Numbered from the stretch's first letter, positions 1-7,548 are shown. The stretch: 51,070 nt of DNA from an uncultured Fibrobacter sp. (GCA_946414025.1 CAMKMX010000019.1:1-51070), one strand, 5' to 3'. Program-made: numbers and translations. Notes: generated from the letters alone by a model not told the origin.

Positions 1-17
1 GTCGCTGCAGGATTCTC

Positions 18-55
18 GAGGCCCCTCGCCGAAACGGCGGGGGGCCTCTTCGTTT
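18..55 (+). terminator. Strong intrinsic terminator at left edge
   Basis: A 14-bp stem (18-31 with 35-48, one T-G wobble) closes on an AAA loop and is followed by a short T-rich stretch (TTCGTTT). It probably ends a gene or RNA lying left of the window; nothing upstream is visible. Confidence 0.75.
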
Positions 56-60
56 ATATG

Positions 61-238
61 GACCGCTCGCACTGCGTCCCGGCAAGGACGCTCCGGCAGG
101 CGCTCGCTCCCACCTAAAGGTGGCCATGTCCACATAGGCGCTGAAGCGCTAAGTGGTCAAAGGTCGCCCCACGACTCGTCAATACGAGTCGCTTGTCGCT
201 CACGCCCCTTGCCGTAAACCTCGCAGGGGGCTTTTTTT
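61..238 (+). ncRNA. Candidate structured RNA between two terminators
   Basis: No convincing ORF lies here, but perfect hairpins follow one another. They are 74-79/86-91 (GCGTCC), 110-115/118-123 (CCACCT), 130-133/153-156 enclosing 138-142/145-149, and 172-179/184-191 (8-bp stem, CAAT loop). The series ends in an intrinsic terminator at 204-238. Such a series ending in a terminator is what a small RNA gene looks like. I recognise no known RNA family, see no clear promoter, and the GC-rich sequence could also be decayed repeats. Confidence 0.3.
204..238 (+). terminator. Intrinsic terminator
   Basis: A 9-bp stem (204-212 with 223-231, one T-G pair) with a 10-nt loop is followed directly by seven Ts. 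It would end any transcript covering the hairpin-rich 61-200 segment. Confidence 0.7.
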
Positions 239-252
239 ATGCCCGCGTTGTC

Positions 253-278
253 ATGCCCGCGAAGGCGGGCACCTCCTT
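253..278 (+). repeat. Palindromic element, family A (divergent copy)
   Basis: TGCCCGC and GCGGGCA pair around a GAAG loop and are preceded by GTCA. This is the layout of the other family A copies with a different but self-complementary stem. Confidence 0.45.
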
Positions 279-289
279 GCCGGACCCGA

Positions 290-366
290 GCCCGTGACGG
301 GCCGCCCCCGACGCACGAGGGGGTGGCGAGCAACAGCGTGCGAGCCAGGGGGAGGCTTACCCCTAC
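290..366. repeat. GC-rich degenerate repeat, family C
   Basis: Low-complexity GC-rich sequence with the landmarks AGGGGGTGGCG and AGGGGGAGGCTTACCCC. A diverged relative with the same order of landmarks is at 46925-47012. The 95-codon ORF running through this stretch looks spurious. Confidence 0.45.
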
Positions 367-374
367 ACAAAAAT

Positions 375-475
375 ACTGAGTTGTCAGTCGTCAGTTTTCA
401 GTCCTCAGCATATAATTTGGCCCCAAAGGTGCGACTATAAGAACTCACAACTCATAACTCACAACTCATTACTAA
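375..475 (+). repeat. Dispersed repeat, family B, copy 1
   Basis: A roughly 95-bp element built of CAGTT/CTCAC-type words around a core TTTGGCCCCAAAGGTGCGA. An inverted, highly similar copy lies at 9222-9320, including TTTTCAGTCCTCAG and AAAGGTGCGA(C/T)TATAA. The core contains a small palindrome. No ORF spans it. Confidence 0.75.
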
Positions 476-495
476 TCCCGTCTCATACTTTCTTA

Positions 496-535
496 CTCAA
501 GCGGATCCTCGCCTTCGCGAGGATGACGTTTCTCG
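496..535. repeat. Palindromic element, family A, intergenic copy
   Basis: Stem ATCCTCGC and GCGAGGAT around CTTC, preceded by CTCAAGCGG and followed by GACGTTTCTCG. It is nearly identical over 40 bp to the copy inside the coding region at 6226-6265. The 600-bp leader of the window otherwise holds only repeats. Confidence 0.8.
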
Positions 536-546
536 GGCTTCATTCC

Positions 547-585
547 CCAGCCCCTAGCCCCTAGATCCTATCTCCTATCCCCTTT
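547..585. repeat. Pyrimidine-rich CCCCTAG-type repeat, family D
   Basis: Tandem degenerate units of the type CCCCTAGATCCTATCTCC end 19 nt before the start codon at 604. A similar run stands at 47227-47260 directly before the OLD gene. Confidence 0.6.
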
Positions 586-603
586 TTTACTATCCTTTAT
601 CCC

Positions 604-2460
604 ATGAAACCCGTCGTTTCTTTTTTGCTTCAGCTTTCGCCCCAGACCGCCTACGGCAATCTGGAGTCCGTCGCCCGCAACCTGTCGGACGGTCTCGAGA
701 TTTTGCTGAACTACCGGAAGGTGAAGTGCTCCATCTTTATGGACGGCCCGACCATGGAAATGCTGAAGAAGACGGCGAAGCCCCTGTCCATAGGTAAAAT
801 CAAGGCCGGGGTTGACGAGGGTCTTGTTGAATTTTTGGGCGGTGGTTATTACGACCCCATGCTCCCGCTGTTCCCGAAGGACCTTCAGGTCCGCCAGTTG
901 AAAAAGCACCGGTCCAAGCTGAAGTCCTTCTTGGGCCTGGAACCCCAGGGTTATTTCAATTCGTCCCTGGTCTGGGAAATGGGCATGATTTCTGTGCTGG
1001 AGGAGTGTGCCTTTGACTACGCGCTGGTGAGCGAGGCCGCCGTCCGGGAGGCCCTGGGCCGCAATTCTCCGGTTTCGGGGTGGTTCACTGTCGAAGACCA
1101 GGGCTCCCTGATGCGGGTGGTTCCTGTTTCTGATGAACTGTCCAAGGCTATCGGCGAAGACGACCTTCGCTGGCGGGAAATTGCGGAATCCTACAATCAC
1201 GAAGAAAAGCCCGTGGTGGTGTTGCTGGACCTGCCCCCGCAGGCCGAAGAAATTGTGGGTTTCTTCGAGCGTTTGGTGGATTTTGTAGAGACGAACGAGG
1301 TGCAGACCTGGCCCGTGAGCTATATCGTGAACCAGCTCCAGCCGGAAGGGGCTCTCAGCAATCTTGTTTCTGCGGGTCGCAAGCTGGGGCTCCCCTTTGC
1401 GGCCAACACTTGCCGGGAGATGCTTGTCCAGCGTCCCGAGATCGATACCCTGCAAAAGGACCTGCTGAACCTGTTCCACAGGGGCAAAGGCAACCTGCAG
1501 GGCAAGGACCTGGAAAAGTTCTACGAGGAACTTCTGCCCGCCATGTCGCCGATTTTCTACCGGAACCTGCAAGACGACGAGGGCATGCGCAGCCTGAAGG
1601 TGCGTCAGTGGGGCTTCCGCTACCTGCAGAAGGCCGCCCACGACCTGGATTCCCGAATGAATTTTTCGGGCCTGCGTATAGACGTGAGCGATTTTATGCT
1701 TCAGGGCATGAAACAGATCTGGGTGGAAAATCCGGAGATTTCTTGCCTGGTGGATTACAACCAGGGGGGTATCCTCAGGTTGCTCAACCACAAGACCCCT
1801 GCCGTGAATTTGGTGAATGCCTGGCACGATGACGGTGGACCGGCTTTATTCCTTGCGGAATGTCTGTTGCCCAATGAGGACCTGACCGCAGAGCAGATTG
1901 GCGTGCTGTTGGCCGGGCGCGACCGCCTGTTCCTGGAACATTACGATTACCAGGTGAAACGGGAAAGCGGCAGTGCCCAGGTGCAGCTGAGCGGAGAGCA
2001 GGGCTACCGTGTCGGCGAGAAACAGGGCGTTTTCTTGGTCAAGAAGGAACTGCACTTTGACAACGGGTCTCCCCGTATAGGAGTGGCTTACGAGGTGGCC
2101 AACACCACCTATCAGGAAAATCCCTGCTATTTCGGGACCTTGATGGAGCTTGGACTTTTGGAGTCGGGCGAAGGCCCCTGCATTGTCGCGGATGGATCCA
2201 AGGTCAAGTGGGACCGCAGGGAGCCATTCATTTATCCGGATGCAAAGAAGTTCAAGGTTTTCGATTCTAGCCTGGATGCCGCCATAGAACTGGAATTCGA
2301 GACGCCAACGCCGGTCTTTATCGGGCCGATTTTCAGTGCGTCTTCGGCGGCGGCCCCCCAGATGTTCCAGGGAATTCGTGTTTATCCTTTCTGGAAATCG
2401 TCCCTGGCCGCCTCGGAAAAATTTGAATGCAAGATGAACATGACGCTCTCCAAGAGGTGA
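604..2460 (+). CDS. GH57-like protein (alpha-amylase/4-alpha-glucanotransferase fold), probably non-catalytic
   Basis: A 618-residue protein resembling family 57 glycoside hydrolases, with a polysaccharide-deacetylase-like N-terminal domain and a C-terminal beta domain of the DUF1926 kind. The family motif GGGYYDPMLP is at residues 79-88. The usual HxHQP motif near the N-terminus is replaced (QLSPQ, residues 10-14). In the segment corresponding to the nucleophile motif WLxERVW the sequence is FNSSLVW, with Ser121 where the catalytic Glu should be. The protein may therefore bind glucan without cleaving it. It is the first gene of a run with 2464 and 3143. No Shine-Dalgarno precedes the ATG, and a weak TACTAT box lies at 588. 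The fold assignment is fairly sure; loss of activity is inferred from alignment by eye. Confidence 0.7.
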   Translation: MKPVVSFLLQLSPQTAYGNLESVARNLSDGLEILLNYRKVKCSIFMDGPTMEMLKKTAKPLSIGKIKAGVDEGLVEFLGGGYYDPMLPLFPKDLQVRQLKKHRSKLKSFLGLEPQGYFNSSLVWEMGMISVLEECAFDYALVSEAAVREALGRNSPVSGWFTVEDQGSLMRVVPVSDELSKAIGEDDLRWREIAESYNHEEKPVVVLLDLPPQAEEIVGFFERLVDFVETNEVQTWPVSYIVNQLQPEGALSNLVSAGRKLGLPFAANTCREMLVQRPEIDTLQKDLLNLFHRGKGNLQGKDLEKFYEELLPAMSPIFYRNLQDDEGMRSLKVRQWGFRYLQKAAHDLDSRMNFSGLRIDVSDFMLQGMKQIWVENPEISCLVDYNQGGILRLLNHKTPAVNLVNAWHDDGGPALFLAECLLPNEDLTAEQIGVLLAGRDRLFLEHYDYQVKRESGSAQVQLSGEQGYRVGEKQGVFLVKKELHFDNGSPRIGVAYEVANTTYQENPCYFGTLMELGLLESGEGPCIVADGSKVKWDRREPFIYPDAKKFKVFDSSLDAAIELEFETPTPVFIGPIFSASSAAAPQMFQGIRVYPFWKSSLAASEKFECKMNMTLSKR

Positions 2461-2463
2461 TGC

Positions 2464-3153
2464 ATGAGGGCGGACCTGATTGACATACAGATAGAAGACT
2501 TTGGAAACGATGTGGAAATTTCCCTGTCGGGTTCCCTGAGCAAGGCGCAGCTTTCTGCCGTCCGGGAAAAGCTGGACTCCCTGATGTCTGGGCCCGGAGT
2601 GTTTTTCTTTTTGAATCTGGAGCGTGCTCACTTTGCCGTAGATGACTACCTGGAAATGTTCCTGGATTTGATGAACAAGACCAGGGAGCGGAACTCGACC
2701 ATGGTGCTCCTGTTCAGGAACGAAGAACTATTGGAATATTTTTCCAGATACAAGAATATTTTTGAAATCCATGAAAGCCGCGAGGCTTACAAGAGTTCCG
2801 GCCTTTCCAAGCAGCTGAAGCAGGTAGGCGTCTATTACGGAAAAAAGACGGGACTTCGCCTGAGTCCGAGCGTGGCCATTGCGGCCGGCGTGCTGATAAT
2901 GGGTTGGCTTATTACTTTGTTCTTGATCATTGCCGCTCAGGGGAAAGACATTGCCGACAAGCAGTCCCAAATTATGGCCCTGGAAAGCCAGCGGGACCGC
3001 TATGTGCAGGAAATCGACAAGCTGGAATCTTCAATTGGCCCCTTGAAAAGGCTGGGCGTGGTGGAAGATACATCCCAGCTGAATTCCTTCGGGGCCATTC
3101 GCGACTGGGTTTCTTACCTGAAGCACCTGGAGAATACCCGGCGTGAAGAATAG
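2464..3153 (+). CDS. STAS-like domain protein with membrane anchor and coiled coil
   Basis: A 229-residue protein. Residues 1-110 look like a STAS (SpoIIAA-type) fold, with alternating strands and helices and phrases such as VFFFLNLERAHFAVDDYLEM. One hydrophobic transmembrane segment follows at about 136-158, then a charged coiled coil (about 160-195) and a short tail. STAS domains usually act as switch or scaffold modules in the cytoplasm; one fused to a transmembrane helix and coiled coil is unusual. The gene starts 3 nt after the upstream stop and overlaps the lytic transglycosylase by 11 nt, so the products are probably made together. The partner and signal are unknown. Confidence 0.6.
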   Translation: MRADLIDIQIEDFGNDVEISLSGSLSKAQLSAVREKLDSLMSGPGVFFFLNLERAHFAVDDYLEMFLDLMNKTRERNSTMVLLFRNEELLEYFSRYKNIFEIHESREAYKSSGLSKQLKQVGVYYGKKTGLRLSPSVAIAAGVLIMGWLITLFLIIAAQGKDIADKQSQIMALESQRDRYVQEIDKLESSIGPLKRLGVVEDTSQLNSFGAIRDWVSYLKHLENTRREE

Positions 3154-3829
3154 CCTTGGACTTTCGACGCCTGTGGCGGTGCTTGCCTTTGGACTAACCT
3201 TCGTTGTCCTTTTTTCTTTTGTTTTTTATTGGGGGCTCCAGCGCAGCGAACTGGAAAGCCTTTCCAAAAAAGAGCGGGCCCTGAGGGCCGAAATCGAACA
3301 GCTGGACGTAATCGGCAACTGGACTCTGGAATACGTGAGGATAGACCGGGCCGTAGATTTTTTGTCGGAAAAGAAACTTTCGAAAGATGCCCGCCGTCGT
3401 CTCACGGAACAGCTTTGGCAGATATCCCATGCCTATTCCATTGATCCCCTGATGGTGCTTGCGGTGGTGGCCCAGGAAAGCCACGGCAACCCCAACGCTA
3501 GGGGCCGCATGCAGTCGGGAGCTTTTTCGGGAGCTTTAGGGCTTATGCAGATAAAGCTTGAAACGGCCCAGAAGATGGCGTGGCGATTTGGGCTCCGGGT
3601 GAATTCCGAAGAGGACCTGTTCAAGCCCGAGGTGAACGTGACGGTGGGAACGGCCTACCTGATTCGCCTTATCGGAAAGTACGGCAACTGGAAAGAAGCC
3701 CTGGTGGCCTACAACCTGGGGCATTCCGCCGTAGATAAATTGCTGGAGCGGGGGAGACCCTTGCCCATGCGTTACTATGAGCGTGTCATTTCCAAGTATA
3801 AAATGCTTGTAAATCAATCTTTTTTATAA
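3143..3829 (+). CDS. Membrane-anchored lytic transglycosylase (SLT domain, GH23)
   Basis: A 228-residue enzyme that would cut peptidoglycan glycan strands, giving anhydro-MurNAc ends. One N-terminal transmembrane helix (about 11-30) and a short coiled coil precede the Slt70-type domain (about 92-220). The likely catalytic Glu is E112 in AQESHGNP. GLMQI (133-137) and AYNLG (189-193) are the other two family motifs. Translation starts at GTG inside the end of the upstream STAS gene (11-nt overlap). It acts at the periplasmic face of the inner membrane. The linkage to a GH57-like protein and a STAS protein suggests a local envelope-remodelling unit, which is inference. Confidence 0.88.
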   Translation: MKNSLGLSTPVAVLAFGLTFVVLFSFVFYWGLQRSELESLSKKERALRAEIEQLDVIGNWTLEYVRIDRAVDFLSEKKLSKDARRRLTEQLWQISHAYSIDPLMVLAVVAQESHGNPNARGRMQSGAFSGALGLMQIKLETAQKMAWRFGLRVNSEEDLFKPEVNVTVGTAYLIRLIGKYGNWKEALVAYNLGHSAVDKLLERGRPLPMRYYERVISKYKMLVNQSFL

Positions 3830-3905
3830 ATTTAGGTTGATGGCCACCTTTAAAAATTCATTTTCAAAAATTTGGCTGCGACGCATCGTGCTGTTTCGTC
3901 ACTCT

Positions 3906-3940
3906 AAGTGGCAAATACATCCAGTATTCGCCACTTTTCG
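3906..3940 (+). terminator. Terminator-like hairpin ahead of the TolC gene
   Basis: AAGTGGC and GCCACTT pair, extended inward to 13 bp with one mismatch (3906-3918 with 3924-3936), followed by TTTT. It lies between the transglycosylase stop (3829) and the TolC start (4005). It either ends the 604-3829 operon or attenuates a transcript starting near 3840, where a TAAATTTA box stands at 3827-3834. Confidence 0.5.
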
Positions 3941-4004
3941 TTCCTGCCAGCACTCGGTCTCGCTCAAATTTTTTTCATCAAAGCAATTTCCAAAGGTGGC
4001 CTTG

Positions 4005-5360
4005 ATGAAAAAGTTTTTGCTCTTGACGATGCTTGCAGGCATTGCCGTAGCGGGAGAAGTCCGTTACGACTGTTTGCGCTTTGTCGAGGCTGGGCTTGCA
4101 AATGACCCGCAAATTGCAGAAGCCCGATTCGGTACCGAAGAAAAAAAAGAAAGAATCCAGAGCCTGAAGGCCGAAGCCATTTTGCCCACCCTGGACGTTT
4201 CCATGATGGTGGGCCCCGCCCCCGGTCTTAAGGAATCTGTAGATAACTGGGGCGATACGGTTGACGTGTATGACTTTTCCAAGATGGGCCCTTTCTGGGG
4301 AGTGCAGGCCAAGTTCGTGCAGCCCCTGAACTTGGGGCAGTACCGCTCCGGCAAGCGGGCCCTGGAAGCGGATGTGCAGCAGAAATCCTTTGCCATCGAA
4401 AACGCTCTCTTGCGTAAAGAAGTGGAACTGCAGACCTACTATTACAACTACCTGCTGGCCCTTGAAATGAAACGCCTGGCCGCCGATGCCCAGAAGCGTG
4501 TAGATGAAGCCTACGAGCAGATGGAAGAAGCCTTGGACGACGACGATCCCAATGTGAGCCAGATGGACTTTTTGAACCTGAAGGCGAAAATGCATACGGT
4601 CAAGGAGGGCGTGACCGAAGCGGAACTGGGCATGAAACGGGTGCAGCTGGCTATCCGTTTTTCGCTGAACTTGCAGGAAGGCGATGTTTTTGCCACAGAA
4701 GATACGGTGCTTGTTCCCCGCAAGGAAAAGTTGCCCCCCTTAGAAGAGGTGCGGATGCTCACCTTGCAGAGTAACCCGGAGTTGAAACAGCTTTCGGCGG
4801 GGTTAATCGCCAAGAGAACCCAGATGGATCTGGCAGAAGCGAAACTCGCGCCGGAGTTCTTTGTGCTGGGTGAAGTGGAATACGTAAAAAGCTGGGCCGG
4901 AAACCGCAAGGTGATGCAGAAGGATGCCTTTGCCGAAGACGCCGTGAACAAGCTTTCGGGCGTTATTGGTATCGGGCTCAGGTATCGGCTGAATTTCTGG
5001 AAGCAGTGGGCTGGCTACCGCGAAGCCCGGGTAGAATACCGTGGCCTGAAAATGAAAGAAGCCTATGCGGCGGACGGCCTGATGGCCAAGGCCGAAGAAC
5101 AGTATTACCAGGTGGTCGCCGCCCAGGAAAAGATGGAAGCCCTGAAAGAAAGCCTCAAGGCCTCCGAAGCCATTCTGAAGGGGGCCGCCATGCAGTACGA
5201 CCTGGACAAGTCCAAGACGGGCGAACTGGTAAGCGCCTACACCCAGAACGTGACCTTGCAGAAAGATTATCTTTTTGCGGTGTGCAAGTACAATGTGGAA
5301 GTGGCGGAACTCATTGCCAGGATGGGGTTGAGTTTAAAAGACTATCAAGCCAGATTTTAA
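4005..5360 (+). CDS. TolC-family outer membrane efflux protein
   Basis: A 451-residue protein from the ATG at 4005. It has a signal peptide (MKKFLLLTMLAGIAVAG) and then two halves of long amphipathic helices with heptad spacing, as in outer-membrane efflux channels of the OEP family. It should form the trimeric channel of a tripartite exporter. The frame is open upstream to 3837, but that extension lacks signal-peptide character. The ATG at 4005 has a GGTGG ribosome site and a proper signal sequence. No inner-membrane pump or adaptor gene is adjacent. The next gene is MlaC-like (16-nt gap, same strand), which hints at lipid rather than drug transport; that is inference. Confidence 0.85.
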   Translation: MKKFLLLTMLAGIAVAGEVRYDCLRFVEAGLANDPQIAEARFGTEEKKERIQSLKAEAILPTLDVSMMVGPAPGLKESVDNWGDTVDVYDFSKMGPFWGVQAKFVQPLNLGQYRSGKRALEADVQQKSFAIENALLRKEVELQTYYYNYLLALEMKRLAADAQKRVDEAYEQMEEALDDDDPNVSQMDFLNLKAKMHTVKEGVTEAELGMKRVQLAIRFSLNLQEGDVFATEDTVLVPRKEKLPPLEEVRMLTLQSNPELKQLSAGLIAKRTQMDLAEAKLAPEFFVLGEVEYVKSWAGNRKVMQKDAFAEDAVNKLSGVIGIGLRYRLNFWKQWAGYREARVEYRGLKMKEAYAADGLMAKAEEQYYQVVAAQEKMEALKESLKASEAILKGAAMQYDLDKSKTGELVSAYTQNVTLQKDYLFAVCKYNVEVAELIARMGLSLKDYQARF

Positions 5361-5376
5361 AAAGGAGTAAATTCCC

Positions 5377-5952
5377 ATGTTTAAGAAGTTGATGATTTTG
5401 GTTGTTGGCCTTTCTCTGGTGGCCTTTGCCGCCGAAGACCCTGTTGCCGCCATCAAGAAAAAGGACGGTGAACTGCAGGCCCTGCTGAGAAAGTCCAACC
5501 ATACCGCCAAGGAAAAGGAGCGCGTCAAGGACCTGCTGAGCGACAGTTTCGACTTCGAGATGCTTGCCAAGAAGAGCCTTTCTGCCAAGGACTGGGACGC
5601 CCAGGACGCCGCCTCCCAAGAAAAGTTTGTGTCCGAATTCAAGCGCATGGTCCGCAACTCTAGCGCAAAGCGCCTGGAACTCTACCGTGCGGATTCCACG
5701 ATTTACGAACCCGCCAAGATGAAAAAGGATAACGAGGCTCGCGTGGTGGCCCACCTGTGGAACAAGGGCAAGGAAGCCGTTCTGGAATACAAGATGACCC
5801 AGGTGAACGGCAAGTGGATGGCCTGGGACCTGGTTATCGACGACCTTTCTACCGCCCGTAACTACAAGGATCAGTTCAGCCAGATTCTCAAGACCAAGTC
5901 CTTTGCCGAACTGATTGACATTATCAGCAAGAAGGCCGACGAAGCGGAATAA
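5377..5952 (+). CDS. MlaC/Ttg2D-family phospholipid-binding periplasmic protein
   Basis: A 191-residue secreted protein with a signal peptide (residues 1-18). It matches the MlaC family along its length: FDFEMLAKKSL, the FVSEFKRMV helix, the LEYKMTQVNGKWMAWDLVID core, and the ending TARNYKDQFSQIL, corresponding to the family's SLVxNYRxQF. MlaC carries phospholipids between the inner-membrane MlaFEDB transporter and the outer membrane. No mlaFEDB genes are in the window. A good AAGGAG site precedes the ATG. It sits 16 nt after the TolC-like gene and joins the next gene with a TAATG overlap, so the four genes 4005-7489 are likely one transcript. Confidence 0.82.
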   Translation: MFKKLMILVVGLSLVAFAAEDPVAAIKKKDGELQALLRKSNHTAKEKERVKDLLSDSFDFEMLAKKSLSAKDWDAQDAASQEKFVSEFKRMVRNSSAKRLELYRADSTIYEPAKMKKDNEARVVAHLWNKGKEAVLEYKMTQVNGKWMAWDLVIDDLSTARNYKDQFSQILKTKSFAELIDIISKKADEAE

Positions 5953-6785
5953 TGAGCGTCTTCAGCCTGGTCCTGATTCTTGTCGCCATCATCGCAGCAG
6001 TTGTCTTGCTGTTCCCTGTGGTGTTCCGGCTGGACTTTCACCTGACGGAATCGGGATTCGTGGCAGACCTGTTCGTGTTCAAGAAAAGGCTCTGGAACTA
6101 CACGAAAGAATGGAAGGCGAAGGAGGATCCGGAACCAGAACCGGAGCAACCTGCAGAAGAAAAGCCTGTGGAGAAGACTGCGCCGAACCCCGAGCCTGAA
6201 GCCTCGAACCCCGCACCTCAAACCCCTCAAGCGGATCCTCACTTTCGTGAGGATGACGAACCTCGTGCCTCGAGCCCCGCACCTGAAGCTTCGACTTCAG
6301 AGCCTCAACCCCCGAGCCCCGAGCCTGAAGCTAGGAAAAGCCTGACGGAACGGGAATTCTGGACCCTGCTGCTGACTCCGGACATTGACGAGCGGGGGCT
6401 GTGCTACAGCAAGAAAATTCTGAACAGTTTCGTAAACGTATTCCAAGTGCGTTTCAGGGATTGCTACGTAGAGGGAATCCGCATGGATTACAAGTCCATG
6501 GGCTATGGAGCCGCCCTAAACGCCATGCTCAAGGGCTATCCGTTTCTAGAAGATTGGGACCTGCGGATGGACTGGACCCGCGATCATGACTTGCAGTCGG
6601 CAGGCCACATCGAGGCAAGCGTTAATTTGTGCAGAACGATTTGGTTCTTGACGGTCAGTTCCGTATATGGCGGCATATTCGCCTTTGTATTCTGGCGTCG
6701 CCGTGCAGCGGTCCTCAAGACCGGAGAACTCCCTGAACTGGGCTACGTGCGTACGAAAATCCTGAACTGGCTGGTGGAGGAATAA
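5952..6785 (+). CDS. Membrane protein of unknown function with repeat-derived linker
   Basis: A 277-residue protein with an N-terminal transmembrane helix (about 4-22), a short conserved-looking stretch to residue 56, and a Pro/Glu/Ala-rich linker (about 57-130). A folded C-terminal part (about 131-225), a second hydrophobic helix (about 228-245) and a basic tail follow. The ends loosely recall DUF2953 proteins, but I do not assign it. The linker is odd: its DNA (about 6170-6340) is made of the words and palindromes that fill non-coding spacers elsewhere, including a 40-bp family A element read as QADPHFREDDEPRAS (residues 92-106). Start and stop overlap the neighbouring genes through TAATG. 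Confidence 0.6.
   Translation: MSVFSLVLILVAIIAAVVLLFPVVFRLDFHLTESGFVADLFVFKKRLWNYTKEWKAKEDPEPEPEQPAEEKPVEKTAPNPEPEASNPAPQTPQADPHFREDDEPRASSPAPEASTSEPQPPSPEPEARKSLTEREFWTLLLTPDIDERGLCYSKKILNSFVNVFQVRFRDCYVEGIRMDYKSMGYGAALNAMLKGYPFLEDWDLRMDWTRDHDLQSAGHIEASVNLCRTIWFLTVSSVYGGIFAFVFWRRRAAVLKTGELPELGYVRTKILNWLVEE
6226..6265 (+). repeat. Palindromic element, family A, in frame inside a gene
   Basis: The stem ATCCTCAC and GTGAGGAT around TTTC has the same flanks (CTCAAGCGG before, GACG and CTCG after) as the intergenic copy at 496-535. Two of the stem changes between the copies compensate each other. It is translated as ADPHFREDD without breaking the frame of the membrane-protein gene. Confidence 0.85.
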
Positions 6786-7489
6786 TGCCTGCTTTGACTG
6801 TGGAACGACTGCTTGCATCCATCGGCTTCGGAAGCCGCAAGGAATCCCGCGCCCTGGTCCGCATGGGCCTGGTGGAACTGGACGGGAACGTGGTGGAAGA
6901 CCCTTTTCTGGAACTCAAGGAACGGCCCGAATTCATCACGGTAAACGGCGAAGAAATCCCAACGGTGGAAAAGCTCTACGTGATGCTGTACAAGCCCGTA
7001 GATGTGGAGTGCAGCCACAACGCTCGCGATTATCCGTCGGTCTATAGCCTGCTGCCGGACCGCTTTACGGCCATGGGAATCCAGACCGTGGGCCGCCTGG
7101 ACGCCAATTCATCGGGACTGATTTTGCTTTCGAACCAGGGGGACTTTATCCACAAGGTGGAAAGTCCCAAGAAAGGCCTGCTGAAAAAGTACCGCGTGAC
7201 TCTGGCCCGGCCCTTTACCGAAGGCCAGAAAAGCGACCTGCTGAAGGGTGTGATGCTTAAGGACGAACGCCGCCCGGTGGAGGCCAAGGAAATTTCCGTA
7301 GAGAACGGCTCCGTGGTCATTTCTATCGGCGAGGGCCTGTACCATCAGGTGCGCCGCATGTTCGCCGCCGTCGGCAATCACGTGGAGACCCTGGAGCGGG
7401 TCGCCATTGGACCGGTGCTGCTGGACAGGTCTCTGGGCACGGGCGGTTGGCGGTTCTTGACAGAAGACGAAATAAAGGCCCTCTCCTGA
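6785..7489 (+). CDS. RsuA/RluB-family pseudouridine synthase
   Basis: A 234-residue RNA-modifying enzyme that isomerises a uridine in ribosomal RNA. The N-terminal S4 RNA-binding domain covers about 4-60 (RLLASIGFGSRKESRALV). The catalytic domain carries the motif GRLDANSSGLILLSNQGD, with D106 as the expected catalytic Asp. It is followed by KKYRVTL and YHQVRRMFAAVGNHVETLERVAIG, typical of the RsuA/RluB/E/F group. The length fits RsuA (16S U516), but RluB, RluE or RluF cannot be excluded by eye. The ATG overlaps the previous stop (TAATG). Confidence 0.88.
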   Translation: MPALTVERLLASIGFGSRKESRALVRMGLVELDGNVVEDPFLELKERPEFITVNGEEIPTVEKLYVMLYKPVDVECSHNARDYPSVYSLLPDRFTAMGIQTVGRLDANSSGLILLSNQGDFIHKVESPKKGLLKKYRVTLARPFTEGQKSDLLKGVMLKDERRPVEAKEISVENGSVVISIGEGLYHQVRRMFAAVGNHVETLERVAIGPVLLDRSLGTGGWRFLTEDEIKALS

Positions 7490-7520
7490 GAGAAGGCCTG
7501 GCTTTATCAATTCTTGATTT
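7473..7520. terminator. Possible bidirectional terminator hairpin
   Basis: AGGCC-CTCTC pairs with GAGAG-GGCCT across the stop codon of the pseudouridine synthase, with flanking ATAAAG/CTTTAT adding an interrupted outer stem. It lies between convergent genes. There is no long T-run, so strength is uncertain. Confidence 0.35.
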
Positions 7521-7548
7521 GGTGTCGCGGGCACGAGGCCGACTCGGG

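Noticed and set aside
153..440. 95-codon ORF at the left end
   Set aside because: It runs through a terminator and three repeat families; composition is that of GC-rich spacer and there is no recognisable protein.
568..1827. Long minus-strand ORF antisense to the GH57-like gene
   Set aside because: Shadow of a well-supported plus-strand gene; the His/Gln-rich translation is typical of antisense reading of GC-biased codons.
3837..4004. N-terminal extension of the TolC-like ORF, with a TAAATTTA box 5 nt before ATG 3840
   Set aside because: The extension contains a terminator-like hairpin and would bury the clear signal peptide that starts at 4005. The box may mark a transcript start rather than a translation start.
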